Shown: piece by piece, positions 1 to 5,188 of the stretch
Layout: each line of letters begins with the position of its first letter
Position numbering within the stretch: the first letter of the stretch is position 1
From: Desulfobacterales bacterium
GTDB lineage: Bacteria > Desulfobacterota > Desulfobacteria > Desulfobacterales > UBA11574
DNA length: 6,988 nucleotides
Reading direction: 5' to 3'
Assembly: GCA_012974475.1 (NCBI GenBank)
Contig: JAAXQD010000083.1
Coordinates: 1-6,988 of the forward strand
Position numbers and translations under genes: made by a program
The notes under the pieces: generated by a model
The model's input: the letters and a program-made list of their open reading frames with translations, nothing else
The model's database searches: none
Told to the model about the DNA's origin: nothing

Positions 1-12
1 TATAAGAGACAG
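1..12. other. Residual Nextera/Tn5 mosaic-end adapter at the contig edge
   Basis: The first 12 bases, TATAAGAGACAG, are identical to the last 12 bases of the 19-bp hyperactive Tn5 mosaic end used in Nextera libraries (AGATGTGTATAAGAGACAG). They sit exactly at the window start, where a read beginning at a tagmentation site would put them. This is most likely untrimmed adapter and not genomic sequence. A chance match at exactly this edge is unlikely. A natural Tn5-type end is possible, but no transposon follows. Confidence 0.85.
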
Positions 13-47
13 ATAGAATGAAGCCGTCTATTTCGCCTGGAAGGCGG

Positions 48-272
48 TTATGTCTTGATGGTCGGCGCTTTCCGGAAGAAGTTCGCCTTAATCCAGTTCC
101 AGTTCAAGATCACGTGCAGTAAGGCCACGATGGCAAAGACAATGCCACCCCCCTCGTGCATCACTTCGGATGCCTTGTGGGGCAGCATATCGTGCAAGAG
201 TCCCATCAGGACCTGATTGATCAGGAGAACCCCGAGGATGGGGTTGATTATCTTCAGAATGGAGTTCCTCAT
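48..272 (-). CDS. Small two-helix membrane protein, DUF4405-like
   Basis: 74 residues. Two hydrophobic helices are visible, at about residues 7-27 and 42-58. The second ends in the pattern HVILNWNWIKANF, and with H39 and the glycine cluster (HEGGG, 39-43) before it this resembles the DUF4405 family, membrane proteins related to cytochrome b561-type haem-binding helices. H27, H32, H39 and H53 could be ligands; haem binding is inferred. The start is well supported: on the minus strand AAAAGGAG lies 6 nt before the ATG. It begins 20 nt after the stop of the RelE-type toxin gene on the same strand, so it may belong to that operon or be read through from it. The polypeptide ends in a short basic tail. 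The exact function is unknown. Confidence 0.75.
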   Translation of the reverse strand: MRNSILKIINPILGVLLINQVLMGLLHDMLPHKASEVMHEGGGIVFAIVALLHVILNWNWIKANFFRKAPTIKT

Positions 273-292
273 GAATTGCTCCTTTTCATTCT

Positions 293-550
293 TCAGCGAT
301 AAATATGCTTTCGGTGCCCAACTTTAACAAGCCAAACCGTAAGTTCATCGTCTTGAATCGAATAGACAATACGGTACCGCCCCTGACGCAGACGATATCT
401 TTCTTGTCCGGTCAATTTTTCACAACCAACCGGTCGCGGGTTTTCGGCGAGTGCCTTTATACGATTTAAGATTCTTTTCAGATCCTTTTTTGGAATGACA
501 TCAAAGTCTTTCTGCACCGACTTTTTGAAAAAAAGCTTATATGCGGCCAT
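293..550 (-). CDS. RelE/ParE-family toxin of a type II toxin-antitoxin pair
   Basis: 85 residues, the usual size for a RelE/ParE-fold toxin. The sequence follows the family pattern: a basic N-terminal strand and two helices (FFKKSVQKDFDVIPKKDLKR), the NPRP turn at about 37-40, the conserved KLTG segment, YRLRQGRYRIVYSI in the core beta-strands, and a C-terminal VKVGHRKHIYR in which the basic and aromatic residues match those used by RelE-like mRNA interferases. RelE members cut mRNA in the ribosome; ParE members inhibit gyrase. The RxGxYRxVY...HR...Y pattern suggests the RelE-like branch, but this is inference. Its ATG lies inside the end of the antitoxin gene (14-nt overlap), so translation is probably coupled. 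Intact, with no missing parts. Confidence 0.9.
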   Translation of the reverse strand: MAAYKLFFKKSVQKDFDVIPKKDLKRILNRIKALAENPRPVGCEKLTGQERYRLRQGRYRIVYSIQDDELTVWLVKVGHRKHIYR

Positions 551-770
551 CTTTTTTCAGCCTCTTGACCATTTCATCATAACTGATCAGGGGTTCATCA
601 GCCCTTTCATCAAAGGCCAAAAGATCTTCAGCATCTTCGGCAAGAGCCTCTTTGACGGCCTCGTTGACAAGTTCAGATACGGATCGAGATGTTTCAACGG
701 CTTTAAGGCGCAGTGCCTTATGTAGGTCAGGATCAAAGTAGATGGTGGCGCGTTTAGTCTGTGTTGCCAT
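537..770 (-). CDS. Ribbon-helix-helix (CopG/RelB-like) antitoxin
   Basis: 77 residues. The N-terminal half (RATIYFDPDLHKALRLKAVE, then SVSELVNEAVKEAL) is a ribbon-helix-helix DNA-binding domain: a short beta-strand with alternating T/Y residues and two helices. The acidic middle (AEDAEDLLAFDERADEP) and the helix ISYDEMVKRLKKDGRI at the C-terminus form the likely toxin-binding tail. It should neutralise the downstream RelE-type toxin and, as a dimer with or without toxin, repress its own promoter. The start is supported by AGAAGG 7 nt upstream of the ATG and by a promoter/operator just before it. First gene of the operon, overlapping the toxin gene by 14 nt. The size and architecture match widespread CopG-RelE pairs. 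Confidence 0.9.
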   Translation of the reverse strand: MATQTKRATIYFDPDLHKALRLKAVETSRSVSELVNEAVKEALAEDAEDLLAFDERADEPLISYDEMVKRLKKDGRI

Positions 771-795
771 AATGTCACCTTCTATTGTAGTTAAA

Positions 796-826
796 ACACT
801 ATAGCGTTATAACGTTTAAGTGTCAA
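796..826 (-). promoter_or_regulatory. Sigma-70 promoter with embedded dyad operator for the toxin-antitoxin operon
   Basis: On the minus strand a perfect -35 TTGACA (821-826), a 17-nt spacer (804-820) and a -10 TATAGT (798-803) form a strong sigma-70 promoter, about 28 nt upstream of the antitoxin ATG. A dyad centred between 809 and 810 covers 796-823. Its inner arms form the perfect 10-bp palindrome CGTTATAACG (805-814), its outer arms are ACACT (796-800) and AGTGT (819-823), and 11 of 14 pairs match overall. The dyad spans the spacer and touches both promoter boxes. That is the expected place for autorepression by a ribbon-helix-helix antitoxin. Confidence 0.8.
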
Positions 827-1390
827 TGGTTTTGAAGATAGCGAACGGGCGCGAAATGAGCTGCACCCCGGCTTGGGGAAATGACGACAGGTCCTTAACG
901 GTATTGTTTATGATATCCTTATTTGGAATAAAATTGAACGGTTTATCGAATACATCAAGGTGTTATCGTGGCACGATCTCCGTTCATTCAAAATTTATGC
1001 GATTGAACTTAAAACCGTCTTTTTAGTATAAAAATCGTCACCCTAAGCCCGTAATGCCCCCTCAAAATTACAATTTTATGTGTATTTTAAGAATATTATC
1101 TCGGTCCGACCCTAGGGGCAGGGCACAATCTTTTCAACTTTTCACCAACGTCCCCCACGCCACACAGAACGCCCCTAAAATAAATTGAATGTCGAACCTC
1201 AGGCACTTTCCGCACGAACGCGCCGCAAATTCCCGCCAATTTAATCACAATCAGTCGGCAACCAATAAGCCAATGGACGTCCCCAAACTTTCCCTTATCG
1301 TGTCATGGTAGGGCCATGTCATATATCAGATAAAAAAATAGAAACTTATATTTTTACCTGCGTTCTCCATTGTTCTCCCCGATAGTTTTT
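827..1390. other. Gene-poor stretch between the toxin-antitoxin promoter and the DUF3467-like gene
   Basis: No convincing gene. A stop-free plus-strand run at 885-1031 without an ATG reads QVLNGIVYDILIWNKIERF and on to LRSFKIYAIELKTVFL; it looks somewhat protein-like and may be the tail of a decayed gene, but I do not recognise it. The part from about 1100 to 1310 is C-rich on the plus strand and has no open frame of note. On the minus strand AAGTTTGGGGACGTCC occurs at 1276-1291. I associate such motifs with sequence around REP-type transposases, but no transposase is present. The first copy of a direct repeat lies at 1314-1357. Confidence 0.5.
1314..1357 (+). repeat. Imperfect direct repeat, copy 1 (left of the DUF3467-like gene)
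   Basis: Starts CCATGTCATATATCAGATAA and goes on through an A/T-rich part to ATTTTTACC. It matches 1846-1889 in the same orientation, with about 19 of the first 20 bases identical and weaker matching afterwards, allowing a 2-nt gap. The two copies bracket the minus-strand gene at 1391-1705. Confidence 0.7.
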
Positions 1391-1705
1391 CTACTGCACG
1401 GTCGGAGGTGTTGTTGGGGTCGGTGGATTGCGATGGATTGCACCATTCTTTTCAAGTGCCTGAATAATCTTCTGCAATTTGTTGAACAACTCAATGCCTG
1501 CATTTGGAGTCAGGACCAATCGACATACAGGGTATTGACGTGCCGTTGGAGACTTGGGGGGCTGGGGAGAGTCTAATCGTGTCGTGCAAAATTCAATGCG
1601 CATCGACTGACCGTCAAAGCTCAATCCATGAATGGAGTCTGCAAATGTTTCAGAAACTTCGGGTCTGTCTACGAACCGTGTTTGTGGTCCGGACTTCTTC
1701 GGCAT
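1391..1705 (-). CDS. Small DUF3467-like protein
   Basis: 104 residues. The layout resembles small bacterial DUF3467-type proteins: an ExFADSI strand at about 19-25, SFDGQSMRIEFC (29-40), a proline-rich linker (DSPQPPKSPTARQ), the strand CRLVLTPNAG (61-70) and a final helix IELFNKLQKIIQALEK (71-86). The last 14 residues form a Pro/Thr tail. The biochemical role of the family is not known to me. The start is firm: on the minus strand AAGGAGG lies 5 nt before the ATG. It stands alone with more than 300 bp of non-coding DNA on each side, between two direct repeats, and may have arrived as a single-gene cassette. The family assignment is by remembered pattern and is moderate. Confidence 0.65.
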   Translation of the reverse strand: MPKKSGPQTRFVDRPEVSETFADSIHGLSFDGQSMRIEFCTTRLDSPQPPKSPTARQYPVCRLVLTPNAGIELFNKLQKIIQALEKNGAIHRNPPTPTTPPTVQ

Positions 1706-1760
1706 GGTTTCCTCCTTATAGGTATTTGTTGATCCCGGTAGATGCCAAGTTGATTCTCTG

Positions 1761-1775
1761 GCGCTATCGTAACGC
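1761..1775. promoter_or_regulatory. Possible operator dyad upstream of the DUF3467-like gene
   Basis: GCGCTA-TCG-TAACGC is a dyad with 5 of 6 arm pairs matching, 56 nt upstream of the minus-strand gene start. Its half site GCGYTA resembles the GCGTTA half site in the toxin-antitoxin operator at 804-815. No clear -35/-10 pair could be placed around it. Confidence 0.25.
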
Positions 1776-1845
1776 TTTAAAATTTTAGGATGCCTTCCAA
1801 TATTCCCAGGGAGTATATTTGGAGGCTTTTGGCAGCATCATACGT

Positions 1846-1889
1846 CCATATCATATATCAGATAAAAAGTAGAAATTTTAAATTTTACG
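1846..1889 (+). repeat. Imperfect direct repeat, copy 2 (right of the DUF3467-like gene)
   Basis: Starts CCATATCATATATCAGATAA and continues A/T-rich to ATTTTACGG. It pairs with the copy at 1314-1357 in direct orientation, 532 bp apart start to start. Confidence 0.7.
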
Positions 1890-2060
1890 GGTATCCGCTT
1901 CGCCCTTTCGTCCAAAAACGGTTTGGGATCCGAAAAAAATCCAATCCGTGAGCAGATCCGCAGCCCGGATTTCCGTCGGGTGTTAGAAAAAATTTGCAGC
2001 TTCAACATGTTTGGTGTTAAGGGTAAACCGTGCTCACAGTCCCTTTTATTTTTACCCCGA

Positions 2061-2078
2061 TGATGCCAACGGGCATCA
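2061..2078 (+). promoter_or_regulatory. Hairpin in the leader of the MaoC-like gene
   Basis: TGATGCC (2061-2067) and GGCATCA (2072-2078) pair perfectly around the tetraloop AACG. The hairpin ends 10 nt before the Shine-Dalgarno and is not followed by a T run, so it is not a rho-independent terminator. It could be a leader structure or a protein-binding dyad. Confidence 0.3.
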
Positions 2079-2105
2079 GTTCAAACGCAAAGGAGAACGT
2101 TTCAG

Positions 2106-2558
2106 TTGGAAATTTTGTATTTCGAAGATGTTGTGGTCGGTGAAAAAAGAACTTCATCGGTAACATACACCGTTGAAAAAAAAGAAATCATGGAGTTTGC
2201 TGCTGTCTGGGATCCGCGATACTTTCACGTTGACGAAGCTGAATCCAAATTTTCGGTTTTTGGTGGAATCGTGGCCTGTTCAGCGCATATTTTTTCAATT
2301 CTTTCCTGGTTTTCCACACACAGTGAGCGGCGTGTTGCGTCCATGGCGGCACTGGCCTTTGACGAGCTTCGCATGCACCGTGCGGTTCGACCGGGGGACA
2401 CCCTTTCCTGCAGCTTTACTTGCACAGAAAAGCGGGAATCCAGATCCAAACAGGACCGGGGCATTATCCGCACCGCTGCGTCCATGACCAATGGGCAGGA
2501 CGAAGAAGTGTTTTCCGCCGTTGTAACGACCATGGTGTCCAAACGCCCCGCCGGGTAA
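2106..2558 (+). CDS. MaoC-like (R)-specific enoyl hydratase / acyl dehydratase
   Basis: 150 residues, the length of a single hot-dog MaoC domain. The diagnostic stretch is EFAAVWDPRYFHVDEAES (30-47) followed by FGGIVACSAHI (52-62). D36 and H41 sit where the catalytic Asp and His of MaoC/PhaJ hydratases lie, and the variant D-P-x-x-F-H-V-D is common in the acyl dehydratase branch. RPGDTL, near residues 95-100, is the usual strand before the C-terminal sheet. Family enzymes hydrate trans-2-enoyl-CoA or dehydrate the 3-hydroxyacyl form in the cytosol; the substrate here is unknown. The start is TTG, chosen because AAAGGAG lies 10 nt upstream, a slightly long spacing, and because the protein begins MEILYFEDVVVGEKR as in homologues. 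No neighbouring lipid gene is present. Appears intact. Confidence 0.88.
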   Translation: MEILYFEDVVVGEKRTSSVTYTVEKKEIMEFAAVWDPRYFHVDEAESKFSVFGGIVACSAHIFSILSWFSTHSERRVASMAALAFDELRMHRAVRPGDTLSCSFTCTEKRESRSKQDRGIIRTAASMTNGQDEEVFSAVVTTMVSKRPAG

Positions 2559-2661
2559 AGGGGGCGCCCATCGAATTATAAGTGTTCTATTCGTCAGTTG
2601 GCGAAGAACCCTTTTCTGCCCCAATGGGTTCGCCTAATGGACAAAAAGAAAGAGGATGATA

Positions 2662-3045
2662 ATGGGTCACTTGATTGGAAAAGATATTTATCGAAAACTT
2701 GGGAAAAAGATTGACAATCTATCAACGAGGGCTCCTTGGAGTGACGCCCTTTATGCTGTTTTGAGAGAACTTTTTTCTACAGAAGAAGCCGATGTGTTCA
2801 TTAAAATGCCTTATGGCTTATCCACTCTGGATCGAATTGCAAAAATAATCAAATACGAAGGGGCCAAACTGAAAAAAATCCTCGACAACTTATCCTCAAA
2901 AGGTCTTATCATGGACCTCCATCTTAATGGTGATTATCAATATATGCCTTCTCCTTTGTTTGTCGGGATATTTGAATTTACAATGATGCGAACAGGAGAT
3001 CGACTTAACACTAAAGAATGGGCGGAGTTTTTTCATGCATATGCT
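2662..3045 (+). pseudogene. 5' fragment of a winged-helix/4Fe-4S protein gene
   Basis: The host part of the chimera: a helix-turn-helix region (STLDRIAKIIKYEGAKLKKI, then LSSKGLIMDL) followed by the wing YQYMPSP and the motif GIFEFTMMRTGD. In the full-length proteins I recall, this is followed by several Cys clusters for iron-sulfur centres; none are present here. The break comes right after WAEFFHAY. Moderate confidence, because the family is recalled and not searched. Confidence 0.6.
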
Positions 3046-3675
3046 TTGCAGACCATAAAAGATAATGTGTCGTTATTAACCCCTCAAATACTTGATGAGA
3101 TCAATCAAATCATTGTTCAAGCTGGCCATGATCTTATGTTGAAGAACAAACACGACAAATTAAAAGGAAGCTGTGATTCCTTTGTGGTGGAAACTGATGT
3201 GCATTACCCCACCGACACAAACTTACTTTTTGATGCCATGCGAAAAATGATAAGCCTTATCGCAATCATTTGTTCAGAAATCGGCATTACTGAATGGCGG
3301 CAAAGTAATCATAATATCTTGAAGGTAAAACGGTTACTGCGTGGCATTCAAAAACTAAAGCGCTCTACTTCAAAAGATGGAGCTAAAAAGATTCAAAGAG
3401 ATAAATTCATTGTTAGGGAACATCAAAACTACATCGATGTATGCCAAAGTTTTGTATTAAAGGCAAAAGAGACGATCCGTATTCTGCGTGAGCTTAGGAT
3501 ATTATCGCTGTCTCAGGATTTAAGACTGAACGCGGTTGAAGAGTATATTCGTCATGCGGAGCGACAAATCGATCAGATTCGAAGAAGAGTCATTTTCGAT
3601 GAAAAAATTTCTCAATCTTTGAACCGCATACCGAGTGGATTAGCAAGGGTAAAGCCGGCGTACCGCAAGAGTTAA
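2662..3675 (+). CDS. Chimeric ORF: winged-helix N-terminus of a 4Fe-4S protein fused to a truncated ISNCY-type transposase
   Basis: An open frame of 337 residues from the ATG at 2662. This ATG is preferred over the one at 2656 because AGAGG lies 6 nt before it. The first ~128 residues (MGHLIGKDIYRKLGKKIDNL, MPYGLSTLDRIAKI, YMPSPLFVGIFEFTMMRTGD, LNTKEWAEFFHAY) match, from memory, the N-terminal winged-helix part of 4Fe-4S proteins found in Desulfobacterales; the Cys-rich ferredoxin half is absent. From about LQTIKDNVSLL (3046 on) the sequence is an ISNCY-type transposase, with the first catalytic Asp in VETDVHYPTD. The transposase lacks its own N-terminus, probably a hundred or so residues. 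The last ~20 codons are out of frame. Non-functional as either protein; whether a chimeric protein is made is unknown. Confidence 0.75.
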   Translation: MGHLIGKDIYRKLGKKIDNLSTRAPWSDALYAVLRELFSTEEADVFIKMPYGLSTLDRIAKIIKYEGAKLKKILDNLSSKGLIMDLHLNGDYQYMPSPLFVGIFEFTMMRTGDRLNTKEWAEFFHAYALQTIKDNVSLLTPQILDEINQIIVQAGHDLMLKNKHDKLKGSCDSFVVETDVHYPTDTNLLFDAMRKMISLIAIICSEIGITEWRQSNHNILKVKRLLRGIQKLKRSTSKDGAKKIQRDKFIVREHQNYIDVCQSFVLKAKETIRILRELRILSLSQDLRLNAVEEYIRHAERQIDQIRRRVIFDEKISQSLNRIPSGLARVKPAYRKS

Positions 3676-4145
3676 GCTTAAGTGTTTGCGTGTTAAAAGA
3701 TCAATACGGTTTCATTCTTTATCACCAAGTGTTGGAGCAACAAACAGATGATAAGGTGGCTGTTGAAATGGCTAAAGGGGCCAAAGATAGATTCCACAAT
3801 CTTGCTGGTTGCAGTTTTGACAAAGGTTTTTATAGCCCTGACAACAAAGGGCAGCTAGGAAATATATTGGATTACGTTATTTTGCCCAAAAAGGGTCGAT
3901 TATCCGCAAAAGACAAAGAAATTGAAAGGTCAGAAGAATTTGTTTTATCCAGACGCAAGCATTCAGCAGTTGAATCTTCTATTAATGCTTTAGAGAATCA
4001 TGGATTAGACCGTTGCCTGGATCACGGTTTGCATGGATTTAAGCGATATGTAGCGTTATCTGTTTTAGCACGAAATATGCAGATATTAGGCCATCTGATT
4101 CAGCAAAAAGAATTAAGACGGCAAAAGCGACGGAAAGCAGCATAG
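3046..4145 (+). mobile_element. Remnant of an ISNCY-type insertion sequence (transposase, 5'-truncated and frameshifted)
   Basis: Two reading frames together give the catalytic region of an ISNCY-type DDE transposase. Frame 1 carries TIKDNVSLLTPQILDEIN, then VETDVHYPTDTNLLFDAMRK with the first Asp, and a long helical insert of about 130 residues. Frame 3 carries FEPHTEWISKGKAGVPQEL, CSFDKGFYSP with the second Asp, and HSAVESSINALENHGLDRC with the Glu. The tail VALSVLARNMQILGHLIQQK and a basic end look complete. The N-terminal part and left inverted repeat are missing. No right inverted repeat could be recognised between 4146 and 4330. The element is dead unless the frames are joined and an N-terminus supplied. 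Confidence 0.8.
3606..4145 (+). pseudogene. C-terminal half of the ISNCY-type transposase, -1 frame
   Basis: Read in frame from 3606 it gives NFSIFEPHTEWISKGKAGVP and on to a lysine/arginine-rich C-terminus at 4142. It holds two of the three DDE residues (CSFDKG and SAVESS). A GTG at 3690 opens the frame formally, but homology starts well upstream and no Shine-Dalgarno precedes the GTG, so it is not a real start. The join lies at the run of six A (3602-3607). Reading GAT GAA AAA and then slipping back one base gives DEK-NFSIFEPH, close to the EKVFSIFEPHTEW I expect in the family. Several residues usually found just before this seem absent, so a small deletion between two similar EK codon runs is also possible. 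Confidence 0.75.
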
Positions 4146-4328
4146 CAGGTTAAATTTTCTTCGAAGAAAAAACGCTCAAAGGAAAAGTATGTCCAATTTC
4201 ATGGTAAACACCGCCAAAATTTGGTTCGCTATTTGCTTTCATCATTCTGAACGGTACTAGTTTAATGAATGCTCTTTTGTGACTCGATTTACTTGCAAAA
4301 CCACGACTTTTCGTTCAGACACTAATTA

Positions 4329-4381
4329 GATATCACAACTCCAGAAGACCACTTTCACATTCAAGATATATAGCAGATATC
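4329..4381 (+). repeat. 53-bp GATATC-ended intergenic repeat, copy A
   Basis: Begins GATATCACA and ends ATAGCAGATATC. It aligns without gaps over its full 53 bp to 6897-6949, with 38 of 53 bases identical by hand count and near-perfect identity at both ends. The ends are conserved while the middle has drifted, as expected for a small mobile or structural repeat. Confidence 0.6.
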
Positions 4382-4418
4382 CACGGTCTCCGGTTGACGA
4401 TTTTTCTCCCCAATCAAC

Positions 4419-4673
4419 TCACTCATGTGATGATCTGGATTCACGATTCAAGGCAGCAATCATGCATCTTGGTTCCAAAAGCCAGACCGCAAGATATGGG
4501 ACTTCCCAGCTTTCGGCCAGATCCGTAACTGATGGCATGCCAACTGAAATACTCATTACCAGCATTGAAGGTATCTCGTTGACAATACGGCCAAAATCGG
4601 TTAAACGATTCATATCACCGTTATCCGGTATGAGGATGATCGCTTCGTGATAGATAATACCACATATTATGAT
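4419..4673 (-). pseudogene. Possible decayed fragment, weakly isocitrate-lyase/PEP-mutase-like
   Basis: The minus strand is free of stops from 4673 to 4419, with an ATG at 4613 (64 codons) and further matching sequence before it (YHEAIILIPDNGDMNRL). The pattern AIILIP...MNRL..IVNEIP.MLVMSISVG...VTDLAESWEVPYLAVWLLEP resembles, loosely, the region of isocitrate-lyase/PEP-mutase-fold proteins where a helix, a strand ending in a glycine-rich loop and the next helix-strand follow each other. No Shine-Dalgarno precedes any ATG, the ORF is far too short for the family (about 290 residues) and there is a stop just upstream. It may also be chance. Confidence 0.2.
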
Positions 4674-4749
4674 TTATCCAACTATCGCACACAAATCGAA
4701 ATTTCAGCTCAATCCGTTTTTTAAAAGCAAGTTCTTATTAACGGGCTGC

Positions 4750-4778
4750 TTGACCTGTTTGCCCTCTTTTTTTAAGAT
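4750..4778 (+). promoter_or_regulatory. Candidate sigma-70 promoter for the Cys-rich protein gene
   Basis: TTGACC (4750-4755), a 17-nt spacer and TAAGAT (4773-4778) give 5 of 6 and 4 of 6 consensus matches. A weaker alternative is TTGTTC (4797-4802) with TATAAA (4819-4824) at 16 nt. Either would give a short leader before the gene at 4861. Confidence 0.35.
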
Positions 4779-4860
4779 GCCAGGAACGATTTAACCTTGT
4801 TCAGGGGGCAGTTTTGGCTATAAAATCGTCAATTAGTTTTTAAAAAAGGGAGGCTTAATA

Positions 4861-5187
4861 ATGAAGAAATGGTTTAAAAGAGTTCTGGGACTTGAGGATA
4901 TAGAGACTGAAAAGAAAGAGGTGGAAGTAGATAAACCTAAAAAGAGGTCTCTTGAATCAGAATTAACACCTGAAGAATTTCTGGACACCATATTGATTCC
5001 GGAAAAATCGAGTGATCACATATGCTGGAACTGCACCGGCTTGAAGCCGGTTCTCAAGGGCTCCAAGTTTCCGCCCGCAGACATTATCGGATGGTGTAAG
5101 AAGATCCACTGGCCCCATTACTGGTGTGTAGCAGACTTCAACGTGGTCAAGAAATGCTATGCCTTTGAAGACAAGAAGAAGAAGTAG
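4861..5187 (+). CDS. Small Cys-rich hypothetical protein
   Basis: 108 residues with a strong start: GGGAGG at 4848-4853, 7 nt before the ATG. I do not recognise the family. The N-terminal third begins with a short basic amphipathic stretch (MKKWFKRVLGLE) and continues charged and probably disordered (residues 12-35); residues 36-48 look helical. The C-terminal half carries HICWNC (C55, C58), C79 in GWCKK, C89 in HYWCVADF and C99 in KKCYAF, plus H54, H83 and H86. Four of the five Cys could bind zinc or an iron-sulfur cluster; this is inference. It ends with a polylysine tail. The short stretch after it on the same strand is scrambled, so any former operon partner is lost. Confidence 0.75.
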   Translation: MKKWFKRVLGLEDIETEKKEVEVDKPKKRSLESELTPEEFLDTILIPEKSSDHICWNCTGLKPVLKGSKFPPADIIGWCKKIHWPHYWCVADFNVVKKCYAFEDKKKK

Positions 5188-5188
5188 C

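Larger units (their letters stand above)
1789..2105. other. Intergenic stretch upstream of the MaoC-like gene
   Basis: No open frame of note. It holds the second copy of the direct repeat (1846-1889), a short hairpin just before the MaoC-like gene (2061-2078) and that gene's Shine-Dalgarno AAAGGAG (2089-2095). No good sigma-70 promoter was found by eye. The divergent 5' ends of the DUF3467-like gene and the MaoC-like gene make it a probable two-way control region. Confidence 0.5.
4146..4860. other. Gene-poor stretch between the transposase remnant and the Cys-rich protein gene
   Basis: About 700 bp with no convincing intact gene. It holds a 16-bp palindrome TTTTCTTCGAAGAAAA (4155-4170) just after the transposase stop, one 53-bp GATATC-ended repeat (4329-4381), a possible decayed minus-strand ORF (4419-4673) and a candidate promoter (4750-4778). 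The first 180 bp may contain the right end of the insertion sequence, but its terminal repeat is not recognisable. Confidence 0.5.

Noticed and set aside
495..725. Plus-strand open frame across the toxin and antitoxin genes
   Set aside because: It is the antisense shadow of two well-supported genes and has no ribosome site or family pattern.
1504..1788. Plus-strand open frame of 94 codons opposite the DUF3467-like gene
   Set aside because: The minus-strand gene has a strong Shine-Dalgarno and a family-like sequence; the plus frame has neither.
2173..2624. Several frames over 100 codons on both strands inside the MaoC-like gene
   Set aside because: All overlap the hydratase domain with catalytic D36/H41; none has a ribosome site or recognisable motif.
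3690..4145. Separate gene starting at GTG 3690
   Set aside because: Transposase homology continues upstream in the same frame to about 3606 and no Shine-Dalgarno precedes the GTG; it is the broken second half of one gene.
4155..4170. Palindrome TTTTCTTCGAAGAAAA as a terminator of the transposase
   Set aside because: The stem is nearly all A/T with almost no loop and no following T run, so it is weak as a terminator.
4462..4650. Plus-strand 62-codon open frame
   Set aside because: No ribosome site, no family pattern, and the opposite strand reads more like protein.
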